DNA of 64,000 nt. Source: Thiomicrorhabdus chilensis DSM 12352. Lineage in GTDB: Bacteria; Pseudomonadota; Gammaproteobacteria; Thiomicrospirales; Thiomicrospiraceae. The translations under genes and the position numbers were made by a program. The stretch's first letter is position 1. Each line of letters starts with the position of its first letter. The notes beneath the pieces were generated by a model. The model saw nothing but the letters and a program-made list of their open reading frames with translations, made no database searches and had not been told where the DNA came from. The DNA lies in assembly GCF_000483485.1 (NCBI RefSeq), contig NZ_KI519609.1, positions 2,377,998 to 2,441,997 on the forward strand, written 5' to 3'. Of the stretch, positions 33,857 to 42,711 are shown one piece after another.

Positions 33857-34051
33857 TTATCGTTTTTCCTCTTCATTAATGGTTTCAATGGCCTGATTGA
33901 CTTTATCGCCTGCCGATTCAATTTTTTCGACGGCGACCTGCGCGCCATCGACGCCCTTTTGAAACAGGTCGCGGCTACCAAACCAATCGAACATGATCGC
34001 CAAGACGATGAAAATCACAAGCAAAATAATAAAACTGATTTTTCCAAACAT
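33857..34051 (-). CDS. Small membrane protein, 64 aa
   Basis: 64 residues: a single N-terminal membrane helix (ISFIILLVIFIVLAIMFDWF) followed by an amphipathic, acidic helix (GAQVAVEKIESAGDKVNQAIETINEE). It abuts the YfaZ-like gene without a gap, so the two are translationally linked. I do not recognise a family; small anchors of this type are frequent in envelope operons. Confidence 0.75.
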   Translation of the reverse strand: MFGKISFIILLVIFIVLAIMFDWFGSRDLFQKGVDGAQVAVEKIESAGDKVNQAIETINEEEKR

Positions 34052-34066
34052 AGTCGTTATCTTTCG

Positions 34067-35170
34067 TTATTGAATCTTAGAAGCCAGCTGGTGCTCATTT
34101 GCATAAACCCATTCGAGCAAACGTTCACCGACAAGCTGATAGACTTCGCCGGCCAGTTTTTGCACGGCTTGTTTCAGATCTTCATCACTCCAGGCTGGCT
34201 GGCCGGAAATCTCGGTCGCGTAAGACAGGAAAACCTCTTTATCGGAATCCAGCAAAGTCATGTCGGCAAACAGTGTAGCTTGCCCGGAATCCTCATTATA
34301 CTCACTGGGCTCAATGTAGTAATTCACATCCAAATCCGGCTGTTTGGCACTGACCCTCAGGCCTTCACGCCTGAGCGACTCGGTCAGAATATTTTCATAA
34401 GCGGCCGATTCAGGCAGGCTTTCATTGACTACCCATAAAAGTTCATTGAAGAGGATGCTGATTTTACGATCCAACAGGGCGACCACTCCGGCCTCTTCCA
34501 CTTGAAAAGGAACTTCCTCATTTTGCAGGCGCTTTTGCAAAGCGCTTAAGCGTTGATGCTCTTCAATCCATGGCAGAGCTGGCAACAACACCTCCAACTG
34601 CCGCAAATGTGACCCCCTATCCCCAACATGGCGATACACCAGAAGGTGTGTTTCAATCTGCTGCATTCGCGCCTCTAGCTCATCCAAAAGCGACTGTTTG
34701 GACACTCTCAGGGTGACTCTCAAAGAGTCGGCTGTCGGTTCAACTTTCCATGTTTCAAACTCCGACTCCGGCCACTGCCAAGGTGACAGCTTGGCCGAAA
34801 CGGCTTCACGCACGGTCTTTTCCAGCGCCGAGTGATAGCTTCTTGTATTCTTTGCAGACATCTCTGAGCGCATCAACTCCAAACGCGCGACTTGTTCCGC
34901 ATTGGCGCGCGCTTGCGCCAAAGCCAGAGGACTTTGTCCTGAAATTGCGGCGCTTGCTTGCGCATACAGATAATTTTGACTGCGGTTTTCAGCTGACGCG
35001 ACCTTCTGATTTCCCTGGACAGCAAGGTCACGGCGTTCTGATGTCAGCGGATCAAGCAGGCTGCAGGCGCTCAAAGCACCTAATACAAAACCTAAAACAC
35101 TCATACGAGCCAGACAAACCGCAATCGACCTTGGCCAACGACTTGAGCACTCCCATAAATTCACAAACAC
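34067..35170 (-). CDS. LPP20-like lipoprotein
   Basis: 367 residues from GTG 35170, or 345 from ATG 35104. Both give a signal ending in the lipobox VLGALSAC, so the mature form begins at that Cys and goes to the outer membrane. The mature N-terminal half (QARANAEQVARLELMRSE... TVREAVSAKL) resembles LPP20/FlgP-type domains, which pair an alanine-rich helix with a beta sheet. The C-terminal half (DLDVNYYIEPSEYN..., LLDSDKEVFLSYATEISGQ) is unassigned. It heads the cluster with the 64-aa protein and the YfaZ-like gene. Confidence 0.72.
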   Translation of the reverse strand: MFVNLWECSSRWPRSIAVCLARMSVLGFVLGALSACSLLDPLTSERRDLAVQGNQKVASAENRSQNYLYAQASAAISGQSPLALAQARANAEQVARLELMRSEMSAKNTRSYHSALEKTVREAVSAKLSPWQWPESEFETWKVEPTADSLRVTLRVSKQSLLDELEARMQQIETHLLVYRHVGDRGSHLRQLEVLLPALPWIEEHQRLSALQKRLQNEEVPFQVEEAGVVALLDRKISILFNELLWVVNESLPESAAYENILTESLRREGLRVSAKQPDLDVNYYIEPSEYNEDSGQATLFADMTLLDSDKEVFLSYATEISGQPAWSDEDLKQAVQKLAGEVYQLVGERLLEWVYANEHQLASKIQ

Positions 35171-35273
35171 ACCTCAAATTTCACTCAAAACTCCCGGAAA
35201 ACAACCGTAATCATCATACCCACATTTACGGAATTAATCATCTCTTAGTCAATAGCGGGCTTCTCATTCCTTC

Positions 35274-37250
35274 TCAACCCTTCCCGCTACGCCATTTGCG
35301 AATGGCAAAACGCGCCGGATGGCTTGCATGGTATAGCGACAAAGGCTGGCGCAGGGCATCGCCTTGCAGGTCGGCGACAATGCTTTCCGCCGCCAGAAAC
35401 ACCGACATCAAGCCACGCGGTCCATGTCCATTGGAAACAAACAGGCCCGGTAGATAACGCTGCGGAGGATAACGATACACCGCATGGGTCTGTGACTGTG
35501 ACAGATAGGCCTGCTCAAGCCATTGGGGGTCGGCGACCGGCCCTACAATCGGCAAATGATCGGGCGTGGTCGGCCGGAAGGCCACCCTACCACCAACCGC
35601 CTCGGACGAGCCCTTCACCCAGCCTGGCAGGGCCTTCTCAACCTGATCAAGGTTTAATTGGTGGCTTTGCGTTGATAGGGTCGAACTCATATCCGGCGCT
35701 TCAAAGGTGGCGCCAGTGACCGCGCATCCTGATCCACAAGGTGCAGAGTAACCTTCATGCGTCACCGCACATCGCAATGACCAGGCCTGCTGATTTTCAT
35801 TAAGGTGACTGACTTGACCTTTGACCGGGCGAATAGGCAAGCCAAGGAAGCGGTTTAATTCTGCATTCAAAGCACCGCTGGCGACCACCACGCAATCCGC
35901 CTGATAGGAAGCATTTTCAGTAGTAAGGACTTGCCAGCCTGAATCGTTATGCGTCAGTTCGGTTACTTCCTGTCCATACTTTACGTCTATGTCTGGATGC
36001 TGCAGACAGCGCCGCACCACCGATGGTGGGTTGACCCACCCGCCTTTCGGAAAAAACAATCCCGCTTCGCCAACCGGACCGCCGGCGCGGTCACTGGCCT
36101 GTTCACGACTCAATAACTCTGCAAACTCTTCGGGCAACCCCACACGCTCAAGCGCTTCACTGACACGTTTGGCGCCGACCTCGGTGACCGTCAACTGCAG
36201 CAGCCCAGTCAGATCGCCTTCTATTTCGTCATTTTCTAACCATGGCAACAAGGTACGCAAAGTCGCTTCAAAGCCTTGCAGGTACCATTGGCTACGCAGA
36301 TTCCAATCAGCGGTCACCAAGGGATGAATCGCCCCCGCCAGATTACCGGAAGCCTGCTGAGACGGTTGTGACCCAGCCTCTAAAACGGTGACTTTCCAGC
36401 CCGCCAATGCCAGTTTATTTGCCACGCTAGCGCCCGCCAGACCGGCTCCCACCACGATAGCGCTCCCCTTTTCCCGCGGCTCTGGCCGGCTGAACCAAGG
36501 GGCTTTCAAACTGAAAGGCCGCAACTGGGACAACTGACCAAAACACATTTCACGTTTTTTGCCATAGCCCACCGCCTTTTTCACTTCAAAGCCGGCCTTC
36601 TCCAGTCCGCGACGCACCTCACCTGCTGAGGTAAAGGTGGCAAAGGTCGTGCCTGCGTGACTCAATCTGGCCATCTGCTGGTAAAGCGCGGGCTGCCACA
36701 TATCCGGGTTTTTGGCTGGTGCAAAGCCGTCCAACAACCAAGCGTCCACGGTTCCTTTTCTGCTGGCCTCAATTTCCGGCAGGCCTGTCAAGGCCTCTCC
36801 AAACCATAAAGTTAGACGAATCCGGTTGTCAAGCAACCAGACATCGTGCCAGCCTGGTAGCAAAACCGGGTAATGCCGATAAAGCTCAGACGCCAAGTCC
36901 GCCAACTCGACATGGGGCTGTTGGGCACGTTGCAAATCCGCAACTCTCAACGGGTATTTTTCAAACGAAAAAAAATGCAATTGTGCCTGTGACGGAGCCA
37001 GCTTCAACCATAACTTGACCACACTCAAAAAATTCAAGCCGGTACCAAATCCGGTTTCGGCAATACAAAACTTCGAGTCTTCCGCCAATTCTGAGAACCG
37101 CTGCGCCAGCTTATTGTGGTGCACAAACACATATTCCGCTTCTTGCAAGCCATCATCGGTGGAGTAATAAAAATCGTCAAAAGACTCGGAAATGGGTACA
37201 TTTTCAGGCGTCCAGAGTAGTTTTGCCACAGCGAGTTTATTGGGGGTCAT
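35274..37250 (-). CDS. mnmC: Bifunctional tRNA mnm5s2U34 methyltransferase/oxidase MnmC
   Basis: 658 residues, typical of the fused enzyme. The N-terminal methyltransferase domain contains the SAM site FCIAETGFGTGLNFLS (about 60-75) and the WLDGFAPAKNPDMW catalytic region (about 170-185). From about residue 265 the FAD oxidase domain starts with AIVVGAGLAGASVANKLALAGW and ends with PIVGPVADPQW and NGHGPRGLMSVFLAAE. The oxidase removes the carboxymethyl group of cmnm5s2U34 and the methyltransferase adds the methyl group to wobble uridine 34. Two CAGGCCTG copies (35782, 36780) lie inside the gene. It is divergent from the rhodanese gene. Confidence 0.95.
   Translation of the reverse strand: MTPNKLAVAKLLWTPENVPISESFDDFYYSTDDGLQEAEYVFVHHNKLAQRFSELAEDSKFCIAETGFGTGLNFLSVVKLWLKLAPSQAQLHFFSFEKYPLRVADLQRAQQPHVELADLASELYRHYPVLLPGWHDVWLLDNRIRLTLWFGEALTGLPEIEASRKGTVDAWLLDGFAPAKNPDMWQPALYQQMARLSHAGTTFATFTSAGEVRRGLEKAGFEVKKAVGYGKKREMCFGQLSQLRPFSLKAPWFSRPEPREKGSAIVVGAGLAGASVANKLALAGWKVTVLEAGSQPSQQASGNLAGAIHPLVTADWNLRSQWYLQGFEATLRTLLPWLENDEIEGDLTGLLQLTVTEVGAKRVSEALERVGLPEEFAELLSREQASDRAGGPVGEAGLFFPKGGWVNPPSVVRRCLQHPDIDVKYGQEVTELTHNDSGWQVLTTENASYQADCVVVASGALNAELNRFLGLPIRPVKGQVSHLNENQQAWSLRCAVTHEGYSAPCGSGCAVTGATFEAPDMSSTLSTQSHQLNLDQVEKALPGWVKGSSEAVGGRVAFRPTTPDHLPIVGPVADPQWLEQAYLSQSQTHAVYRYPPQRYLPGLFVSNGHGPRGLMSVFLAAESIVADLQGDALRQPLSLYHASHPARFAIRKWRSGKG
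35782..35797 (+). repeat. CAGGCCTG dispersed repeat inside mnmC
   Basis: Core 35782-35789 with perfect CTGATTTT tail. In the gene's frame it encodes ENQQAWSL. Confidence 0.65.
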
Positions 37251-37494
37251 AAAAAGCCATCATCATGCATCATTGTCAAAGGTTAATCGACACGGCCACA
37301 TGGCCACGCCCAATCCAGAAAAACACAAATTATATGACGATTCGAGAGCAAAGTTGCTTAAAAGCAACAACAAGAATATTAAAACGATGGAATCGTAGGA
37401 TAAAAAACAAGCCTTTGCCAACTGGACTGTGAGTAGGCTATGATTAGAACCCTAAAGGTCAAATGCACACCACCTTCCCGAAGGTGAAATAGGA
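37251..37494. other. Intergenic region between mnmC and rhodanese gene
   Basis: About 240 bases between divergent genes. No gene or repeat is seen. It should carry the promoters of both, but no convincing element could be placed. Confidence 0.4.
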
Positions 37495-37527
37495 TTGACC
37501 AAAATAGATTCAGTGGAGAAACGCCCA

Positions 37528-38403
37528 GTGAGCATCTTCAACAGGCTTTATCACAAGTTATGGATTGTTGTCACTCTGCTGATAGCAAGCGGGGCGCTTT
37601 ATGCATCGAACGACGTTCGTCTGTCTGCTTCCGAATTACACCAAAAACTGAATCAACCAGGCCTGCTGATTTTAGACAGCCGCTCCCCGCAAGAATACCA
37701 ACTGGGACATCTCCCGGGCGCCCTCAACCTTCCCGAAACCTGGACTTACCATAATATTGAAACAGACGGTCGCATTGTGCAACCCGCCAAAATCCAAACA
37801 ATACTGCGTTCTCTTGGCATCGATGTCGACACTCAAGTAGTGATCTACGACAATGGCGAAATGATAAAAGCCGCACGCGCATTCTGGACATTAGAGGTCT
37901 ACGGTCTAAACCAGGTCAAGGTATTGAATCAAGGCTACCGCAGCTGGCTAAAAAATGAATTTACGGTTGCCAAACAGACGCCTCAAGCACAGCCCAGCAA
38001 CTACATACCTGTCATCAACCATCAACGGTTAGCGACCAAACTGACGACCTTAATCGCTTCAAAAAATCCGAACCAAACTATTGTAGACGCGCGCGATGAA
38101 GAGGCTTATCTGGGCCACGTCTCTACAGCCAAACGCTTTGGTCATATCCCGAACGCGCTGAACATTCCCGCTTCACACAATTTAAACTCAACCGAGCAGA
38201 TGAAGGGACTGGCGGCCAAAGCCAAATTGGACGGTCTGTATACCACCCTGCCTAAGCAGAATAAAATCATTTTATATTGTGACATTGGTCGTGCCTCTGC
38301 CACCAATTACCTTGCACTCAGAGAGCTGGGATACAATGTGTCAAACTACGATGGCTCCTGGAAAGAGTGGGGGAACGACTTGAAGCTACCAATTGAAAAA
38401 TAA
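37528..38403 (+). CDS. Periplasmic-type rhodanese (sulfurtransferase), two-domain
   Basis: 291 residues from GTG 37528, preceded by GGAG at a good distance; the frame also opens at a TTG at 37495. The N-terminus has one hydrophobic segment (KLWIVVTLLIASGALYAS), a membrane anchor or signal. Two rhodanese domains follow. The first (VRLSASELHQKL, DNGEMIKAARAFWTLE) has Asp where the catalytic Cys normally sits, and the second (IVDARDEEAY, ILYCDIGRASATNYLAL) has the catalytic Cys loop CDIGRAS. It should transfer sulfur from thiosulfate or polysulfide-type donors, fitting a sulfur oxidiser, but the donor is unproven. A CAGGCCTG copy encodes QPGLLIL near the first domain. Confidence 0.88.
   Translation: MSIFNRLYHKLWIVVTLLIASGALYASNDVRLSASELHQKLNQPGLLILDSRSPQEYQLGHLPGALNLPETWTYHNIETDGRIVQPAKIQTILRSLGIDVDTQVVIYDNGEMIKAARAFWTLEVYGLNQVKVLNQGYRSWLKNEFTVAKQTPQAQPSNYIPVINHQRLATKLTTLIASKNPNQTIVDARDEEAYLGHVSTAKRFGHIPNALNIPASHNLNSTEQMKGLAAKAKLDGLYTTLPKQNKIILYCDIGRASATNYLALRELGYNVSNYDGSWKEWGNDLKLPIEK
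37658..37673 (+). repeat. CAGGCCTG dispersed repeat inside the rhodanese gene
   Basis: Core 37658-37665 with perfect CTGATTTT tail, encoding QPGLLILD. Confidence 0.65.
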
Positions 38404-38431
38404 TTTTCAGACTGACTAAAGGGCCTTTTGA

Positions 38432-40426
38432 ATGTGGCAATCACTCAGCATCCGTACGCAACTGTTTATGTTGACCTCTCTAATGCTACTCGGCATTACC
38501 ATCATAACCCTTTCCTTAGCCTATATACTCGACCAAAAAGAACGCCAGGAACTGGCCATTGAGTTATCACAGACCCTTAACAAAGCCATGAGCCACGATA
38601 TGCTCAAAGCAGTCGTCAGCGACCAGACCGACGTATACTCCGACCTGTCTTTTCGCCTGTCGCAATTCGAATCCGTAGATCAAGTAGTGCTCTACAACGA
38701 GCAACAAAAAGCCATTTTTGAATATTCACGCAAACACAAAAACAAATACAACCATCTGATCGACAACGCCACAACCGAACCACGTTTTGAGGGCGAAGAC
38801 CTCTACGTCAAACACGCGCTAAAAGTAGACGGGCACCGTTTTGGCGATGTGATTTACATTGTAGACATGCAAGACCTGACCACCCAGCTCAATCAACACT
38901 TGACCTATCTAATCATCGCTTTTCCACTGGAGCTGCTGATTGGCTTCTTTCTCACACTTTGGCTCAGTCGCCGCTATTCAAAGCCATTTGAAACGCTGGC
39001 TCAAGCGATGAAGGAGAGTCAACCTACCGAAAACCAATACCCGGTACTGGAAACCCAATCCAAAAATGAGGTTAAATCACTGTTCGACGGCTTCAATCAA
39101 ATGATGTCGCAGATTTCTGAAACCACTCAAAAAATGCGTTATCAATCCGAGCACGACCAGTTAACCGGACTATACAATCGCTATTATCTGGAAAAGCAGC
39201 TCATTCAAGCACTAAAAGGTCCCAATAGCTCGACGCATGTTTTAGTACACATTGACCTTGACCAATTCAAACTAATCAACGAGACTGCCAGCTACGAAGC
39301 GGGAGACGAACTGCTCAAAATGATTGCTCACGAATGTGAAAGCACGCTCCCCGAGAACGCTGTAATGGCAAGAACCGACGGCGATGATTTTTTCATTCTG
39401 TTACGACAGGTCACGGAACAAGAAGGGCTCATATTTACCCAACAACGCTTGCAAGGCCTGAACGATTTTCGTTTTTCTTGGCAAGGTCAGGCCTTCTCAG
39501 TTTCCGCCTCAATCGGTCTGGTTGTGTTCACTCCCTTTACCTACACGCTTGAAGAGCTGATTAAAGCCTCAGGCACCGCCCTATATGCAGCCAAAGCCTC
39601 CGGACGTAATAAACTTCACATCTACCATCCAGATGACAATCTATCCTCGCGTCGCAATCAAGAAATCGTCACCGCGAATTACATAAAAGAAGCACTTTCA
39701 GAAGGTCCGGCACGCTTTGAACTTTATGCCCAGGCAATTGTACCGCTCCAAAAAGAGAGCAATCAGGTAAGTTATGAAATCTTGTTACGCTTGTGGGATG
39801 CGAAAAACAACCTGATTCCTCCTAACAACTTTCTCCCAACCGCCGAACGTTACCAGTTGATGGCCGAAATTGACGGCTATGTTCTATGGCACTACCTTAC
39901 CCAAGTGGCCGAAAACCCGGAACATTTAAACCAACTGCAGTCGGTGCATATCAACTTGGCCGGTTCGTCACTCAATCACCCAGATTTTCAAGCTAAAATC
40001 AAAACGGCGGTGCAAACTTTTAGCTTCCCTTGGTATAAATTGGAACTGGAGTTGACAGAGACGTCTGCAGTAGGTAACTTCAATCAAGCCAAAACCTTCA
40101 TTGAATGGCTGAAAAATATCGGTATCGGCTTGGCATTGGACGATTTCGGGACTGGCATGTCTTCTTTCGAATACCTCAAAAGTCTGCCGTTCGATGTCAT
40201 TAAAATCGACGGCAGCTTTGTCAAAGACATGCACACAGATCCGTCGGATAAGGCTGTTATTCGTTACATTCAAGAGATCAGTGCGCTACGCAATCAAGAA
40301 ACCGTTGCCGAATACGTCGAAACCGAACAGGACAAGCAGGAACTCACTCGCATTGGCATTACTTACGGACAAGGCTATCATTTAGGCAAACCCAAACCCT
40401 TAACTGACTGGTTACAAGATACATGA
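38432..40426 (+). CDS. Membrane GGDEF-EAL protein
   Basis: 664 residues. Two membrane helices (about residues 11-30 and 165-180) flank a periplasmic sensory loop of about 130 residues. A HAMP-like linker follows, then a GGDEF domain whose site is DGDDF (316-320), so cyclase activity is unlikely and no RxxD site is seen. The EAL domain has EILLRL at about 449, with NLAGSSL, ELTETSA, DDFGTGMSSFEYL, IKIDGSF and AEYVET. Most phosphodiesterase residues are there, so it may hydrolyse c-di-GMP. The layout recalls LapD-type receptors, but the catalytic EAL residues are better kept. The downstream tmcA start overlaps its stop (ATGA). Confidence 0.88.
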   Translation: MWQSLSIRTQLFMLTSLMLLGITIITLSLAYILDQKERQELAIELSQTLNKAMSHDMLKAVVSDQTDVYSDLSFRLSQFESVDQVVLYNEQQKAIFEYSRKHKNKYNHLIDNATTEPRFEGEDLYVKHALKVDGHRFGDVIYIVDMQDLTTQLNQHLTYLIIAFPLELLIGFFLTLWLSRRYSKPFETLAQAMKESQPTENQYPVLETQSKNEVKSLFDGFNQMMSQISETTQKMRYQSEHDQLTGLYNRYYLEKQLIQALKGPNSSTHVLVHIDLDQFKLINETASYEAGDELLKMIAHECESTLPENAVMARTDGDDFFILLRQVTEQEGLIFTQQRLQGLNDFRFSWQGQAFSVSASIGLVVFTPFTYTLEELIKASGTALYAAKASGRNKLHIYHPDDNLSSRRNQEIVTANYIKEALSEGPARFELYAQAIVPLQKESNQVSYEILLRLWDAKNNLIPPNNFLPTAERYQLMAEIDGYVLWHYLTQVAENPEHLNQLQSVHINLAGSSLNHPDFQAKIKTAVQTFSFPWYKLELELTETSAVGNFNQAKTFIEWLKNIGIGLALDDFGTGMSSFEYLKSLPFDVIKIDGSFVKDMHTDPSDKAVIRYIQEISALRNQETVAEYVETEQDKQELTRIGITYGQGYHLGKPKPLTDWLQDT

Positions 40427-42678
40427 CCCCAAGCGCCCTAACCGAATTACGCTCTCAACTCAAAACCCGCCGTCACCGCGCTTTAACGATACTATGCGGC
40501 GAGCCTAGCTGGCAAAACCAACAACTCGATCAACTTTGGCAAGCCGATGAACGGGTGTTAATGCTTGGCAACGCCAATGACTTCCCCGCCCTAAGCGATA
40601 TGGAGGTGGAAAGCATTCCCGGCTCCAAAATCGTACACCTGCTCGGCCAGGAAGCCGATGGTGTAATTATTGATGTTCGCCAAGGGCTCAGCGCCAATTC
40701 CCTGGGCATCGCTTCCGGTTTATTGCGCGCGGGAGGCCTGCTGATTTTGCTGACGCCGGAGCTTGAGCAATGGCGAACCCTCCCCAACCCGGAAAACGCC
40801 CGTTTCCTTAACAGCCCTTACCAGATTGAACAAGCACGGCCCTATTTCACCGAACACCTGATTAACAGCTGGCAAACGCAAACACATCCTTTTATTGTCT
40901 GGCGCCATCAACACCAACCGCAGAATGACACCCTGACGAACGTCCTGCACCACCTTAGCCAACCACAGCAATCAACACCTCCTCAAACAGCAGATTCAGC
41001 CTTTTCAAGCAACCACACCCCCTTCGATGACCTAACCACCAGTGACCAGTTGAAAGCCATAAAAGCGATCGATACCGTGGCCTTTGGACACCGAAAACGG
41101 CCACTAGTGGTACATGCGGATAGGGGACGGGGCAAAAGCAGCCTCTTGGGAATGGCCGCCATCGACTGCCTAGTCAAAGGTAAGAAGTTCATTGCGGTCA
41201 CCGCCAGTCGGCCAGATCAGGCCGCCATGGTTTTCAAACAGGCGTTAAATAGCCTGGAAAAGATTTCCAATATCGACATCCTGACCCAAAAGCCCAACTT
41301 GATACGCTTCACCCTGAACTCTGAAATTAAAACCTTGGAGTTCATTGCGCCGGATGAACTGGTGGTTGAACCCACTCACGCCGACCTGCTGATGGTCGAT
41401 GAGGCCGCGCACCTGCCAACGCCGTTACTGCTTCAGCTATTGCACCGCCATCATCGCATGGTGTTCGCCACCACCCTGCATGGTTACGAAGGCTCGGGGC
41501 GCGGTTTCGAGCTGCGATTTAAAAAAAGTCTCGACAGGCTCACTCCCGATTGGAAGCAAGTACATCTCAAACAACCCATCCGCTGGGCCGAAGATGACCC
41601 ACTTGAAGCCAGCATCAACCACGCCCTGTTGCTGGAGACCGATGCTAGCCAACCCGTTGATCGATCAGAACCCCTTCCATTCGATCCGGCGGCTATCACC
41701 ATCGAACCCTTGACAACACAGCAATTGGCTCAGCAACCAGGCCTGCTCAAATCGGTGTTTGAGTTGCTGGTGCAAGCCCACTATCAGACCAGCCCCAATG
41801 ATTTGCAACAGCTGCTCAGCGCGCCCAACCTTAAAGTCATCATAGCGAGGCAAGCACAAAACGTCATCGGGGTCTTGCTGGCCGTTGAGGAAGGCAAAAT
41901 CATGCCCAACAGCCCCCGGGTTCACGGCCATCTGGTGCCACAATTACTGGAGAAGCATTACGCCCAACCGAATTTCCTGATGCTGGCTTCCTGGCGCGTC
42001 ATGCGCATTACCGTCTATCCGCGCTATCAGCGTTACGGCATTGGCAAACAACTGTTAACCCAGCTCAAAACTCAAGCCAGGCAGTCACGCATCGACTACC
42101 TCAGCAGCAGCTTTGGCGCCAGCGAAGAATTGCTGCCATTTTGGTTTGATTTAGGTTATCGTCCGGTGCACGTGGGCGTGAAGCGTGACAAAGCCAGCGG
42201 CAGCTACAACCTGGTGGTCGGACAAGCGCTCTCCGCCATGGCTCAACAGGCGTTGGCGAAAATACAGTCCCGTTTTCAAGCGCAGTTCCCACACACCCTG
42301 ATGGAATCCCTACCCTATCTGTCGGCGCCGATGATTCTGGCGATTCTGCAGACGTTTCGCTTTAAAACCCAAAAACCTCAACTGGAACAGGAGCTGATCG
42401 AATATCTGCATGGCAAACGTGTCTACGAGTCTTTGAGCGGACAACTTTGGGAGTGGAGCATCCGCACGCCCCAGGCGATTAAAAAAATGTCCTCGGCACA
42501 GCAATGCATCTGGTGTGACAAGGTACTTAAAAAACACAGCTGGCAAACGGTGGCCCACAACCATCACCTACCGGGTCGAAAAGGCGTCGAAAACGCCCTA
42601 AAAGATGCGTTGGAGCCTCACTTTTCTAATGCCATCAAAAAACCCGCCAGCTTAAAATCAGGTGGCGGGTTTTTATAA
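40423..42678 (+). CDS. tmcA: tRNA(Met) cytidine acetyltransferase TmcA
   Basis: 751 residues. TmcA uses acetyl-CoA and ATP to make N4-acetylcytidine at the wobble base of elongator tRNA-Met. Visible in order: an N-terminal DUF1726-like region; the helicase module with Walker A GRGKSS (about 229-236) and DEAAHLPTPLL; the GNAT acetyltransferase core (NVIGVLLAVEEGKI, YPRYQRYGIGKQLL); and a C-terminal tRNA-binding region. The gene overlaps the preceding GGDEF-EAL gene by four bases (ATGA). The last codons form a terminator hairpin. CAGGCCTG (41738) and one near copy (40733, GAGGCCTG with CTGATTTT) lie inside. Confidence 0.95.
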   Translation: MTPSALTELRSQLKTRRHRALTILCGEPSWQNQQLDQLWQADERVLMLGNANDFPALSDMEVESIPGSKIVHLLGQEADGVIIDVRQGLSANSLGIASGLLRAGGLLILLTPELEQWRTLPNPENARFLNSPYQIEQARPYFTEHLINSWQTQTHPFIVWRHQHQPQNDTLTNVLHHLSQPQQSTPPQTADSAFSSNHTPFDDLTTSDQLKAIKAIDTVAFGHRKRPLVVHADRGRGKSSLLGMAAIDCLVKGKKFIAVTASRPDQAAMVFKQALNSLEKISNIDILTQKPNLIRFTLNSEIKTLEFIAPDELVVEPTHADLLMVDEAAHLPTPLLLQLLHRHHRMVFATTLHGYEGSGRGFELRFKKSLDRLTPDWKQVHLKQPIRWAEDDPLEASINHALLLETDASQPVDRSEPLPFDPAAITIEPLTTQQLAQQPGLLKSVFELLVQAHYQTSPNDLQQLLSAPNLKVIIARQAQNVIGVLLAVEEGKIMPNSPRVHGHLVPQLLEKHYAQPNFLMLASWRVMRITVYPRYQRYGIGKQLLTQLKTQARQSRIDYLSSSFGASEELLPFWFDLGYRPVHVGVKRDKASGSYNLVVGQALSAMAQQALAKIQSRFQAQFPHTLMESLPYLSAPMILAILQTFRFKTQKPQLEQELIEYLHGKRVYESLSGQLWEWSIRTPQAIKKMSSAQQCIWCDKVLKKHSWQTVAHNHHLPGRKGVENALKDALEPHFSNAIKKPASLKSGGGFL
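40733..40748 (+). repeat. One-mismatch copy of the CAGGCCTG repeat inside tmcA
   Basis: GAGGCCTG at 40733-40740 followed by CTGATTTT, encoding GGLLILL. Confidence 0.45.
42639..42674 (+). terminator. Terminator embedded in the last codons of tmcA
   Basis: AAAACCCGCCA (42639-42649) pairs with TGGCGGGTTTT (42663-42673) and is followed by a U-tract; the tmcA stop codon is at 42676-42678. The hairpin codes for the end of the protein (KKPASLKSGGGFL). It also serves the convergent purU in reverse. Confidence 0.85.
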
Positions 42679-42711
42679 AACGCTTTGCTGGAAGAGTTTT
42701 CGGCGTTGATT

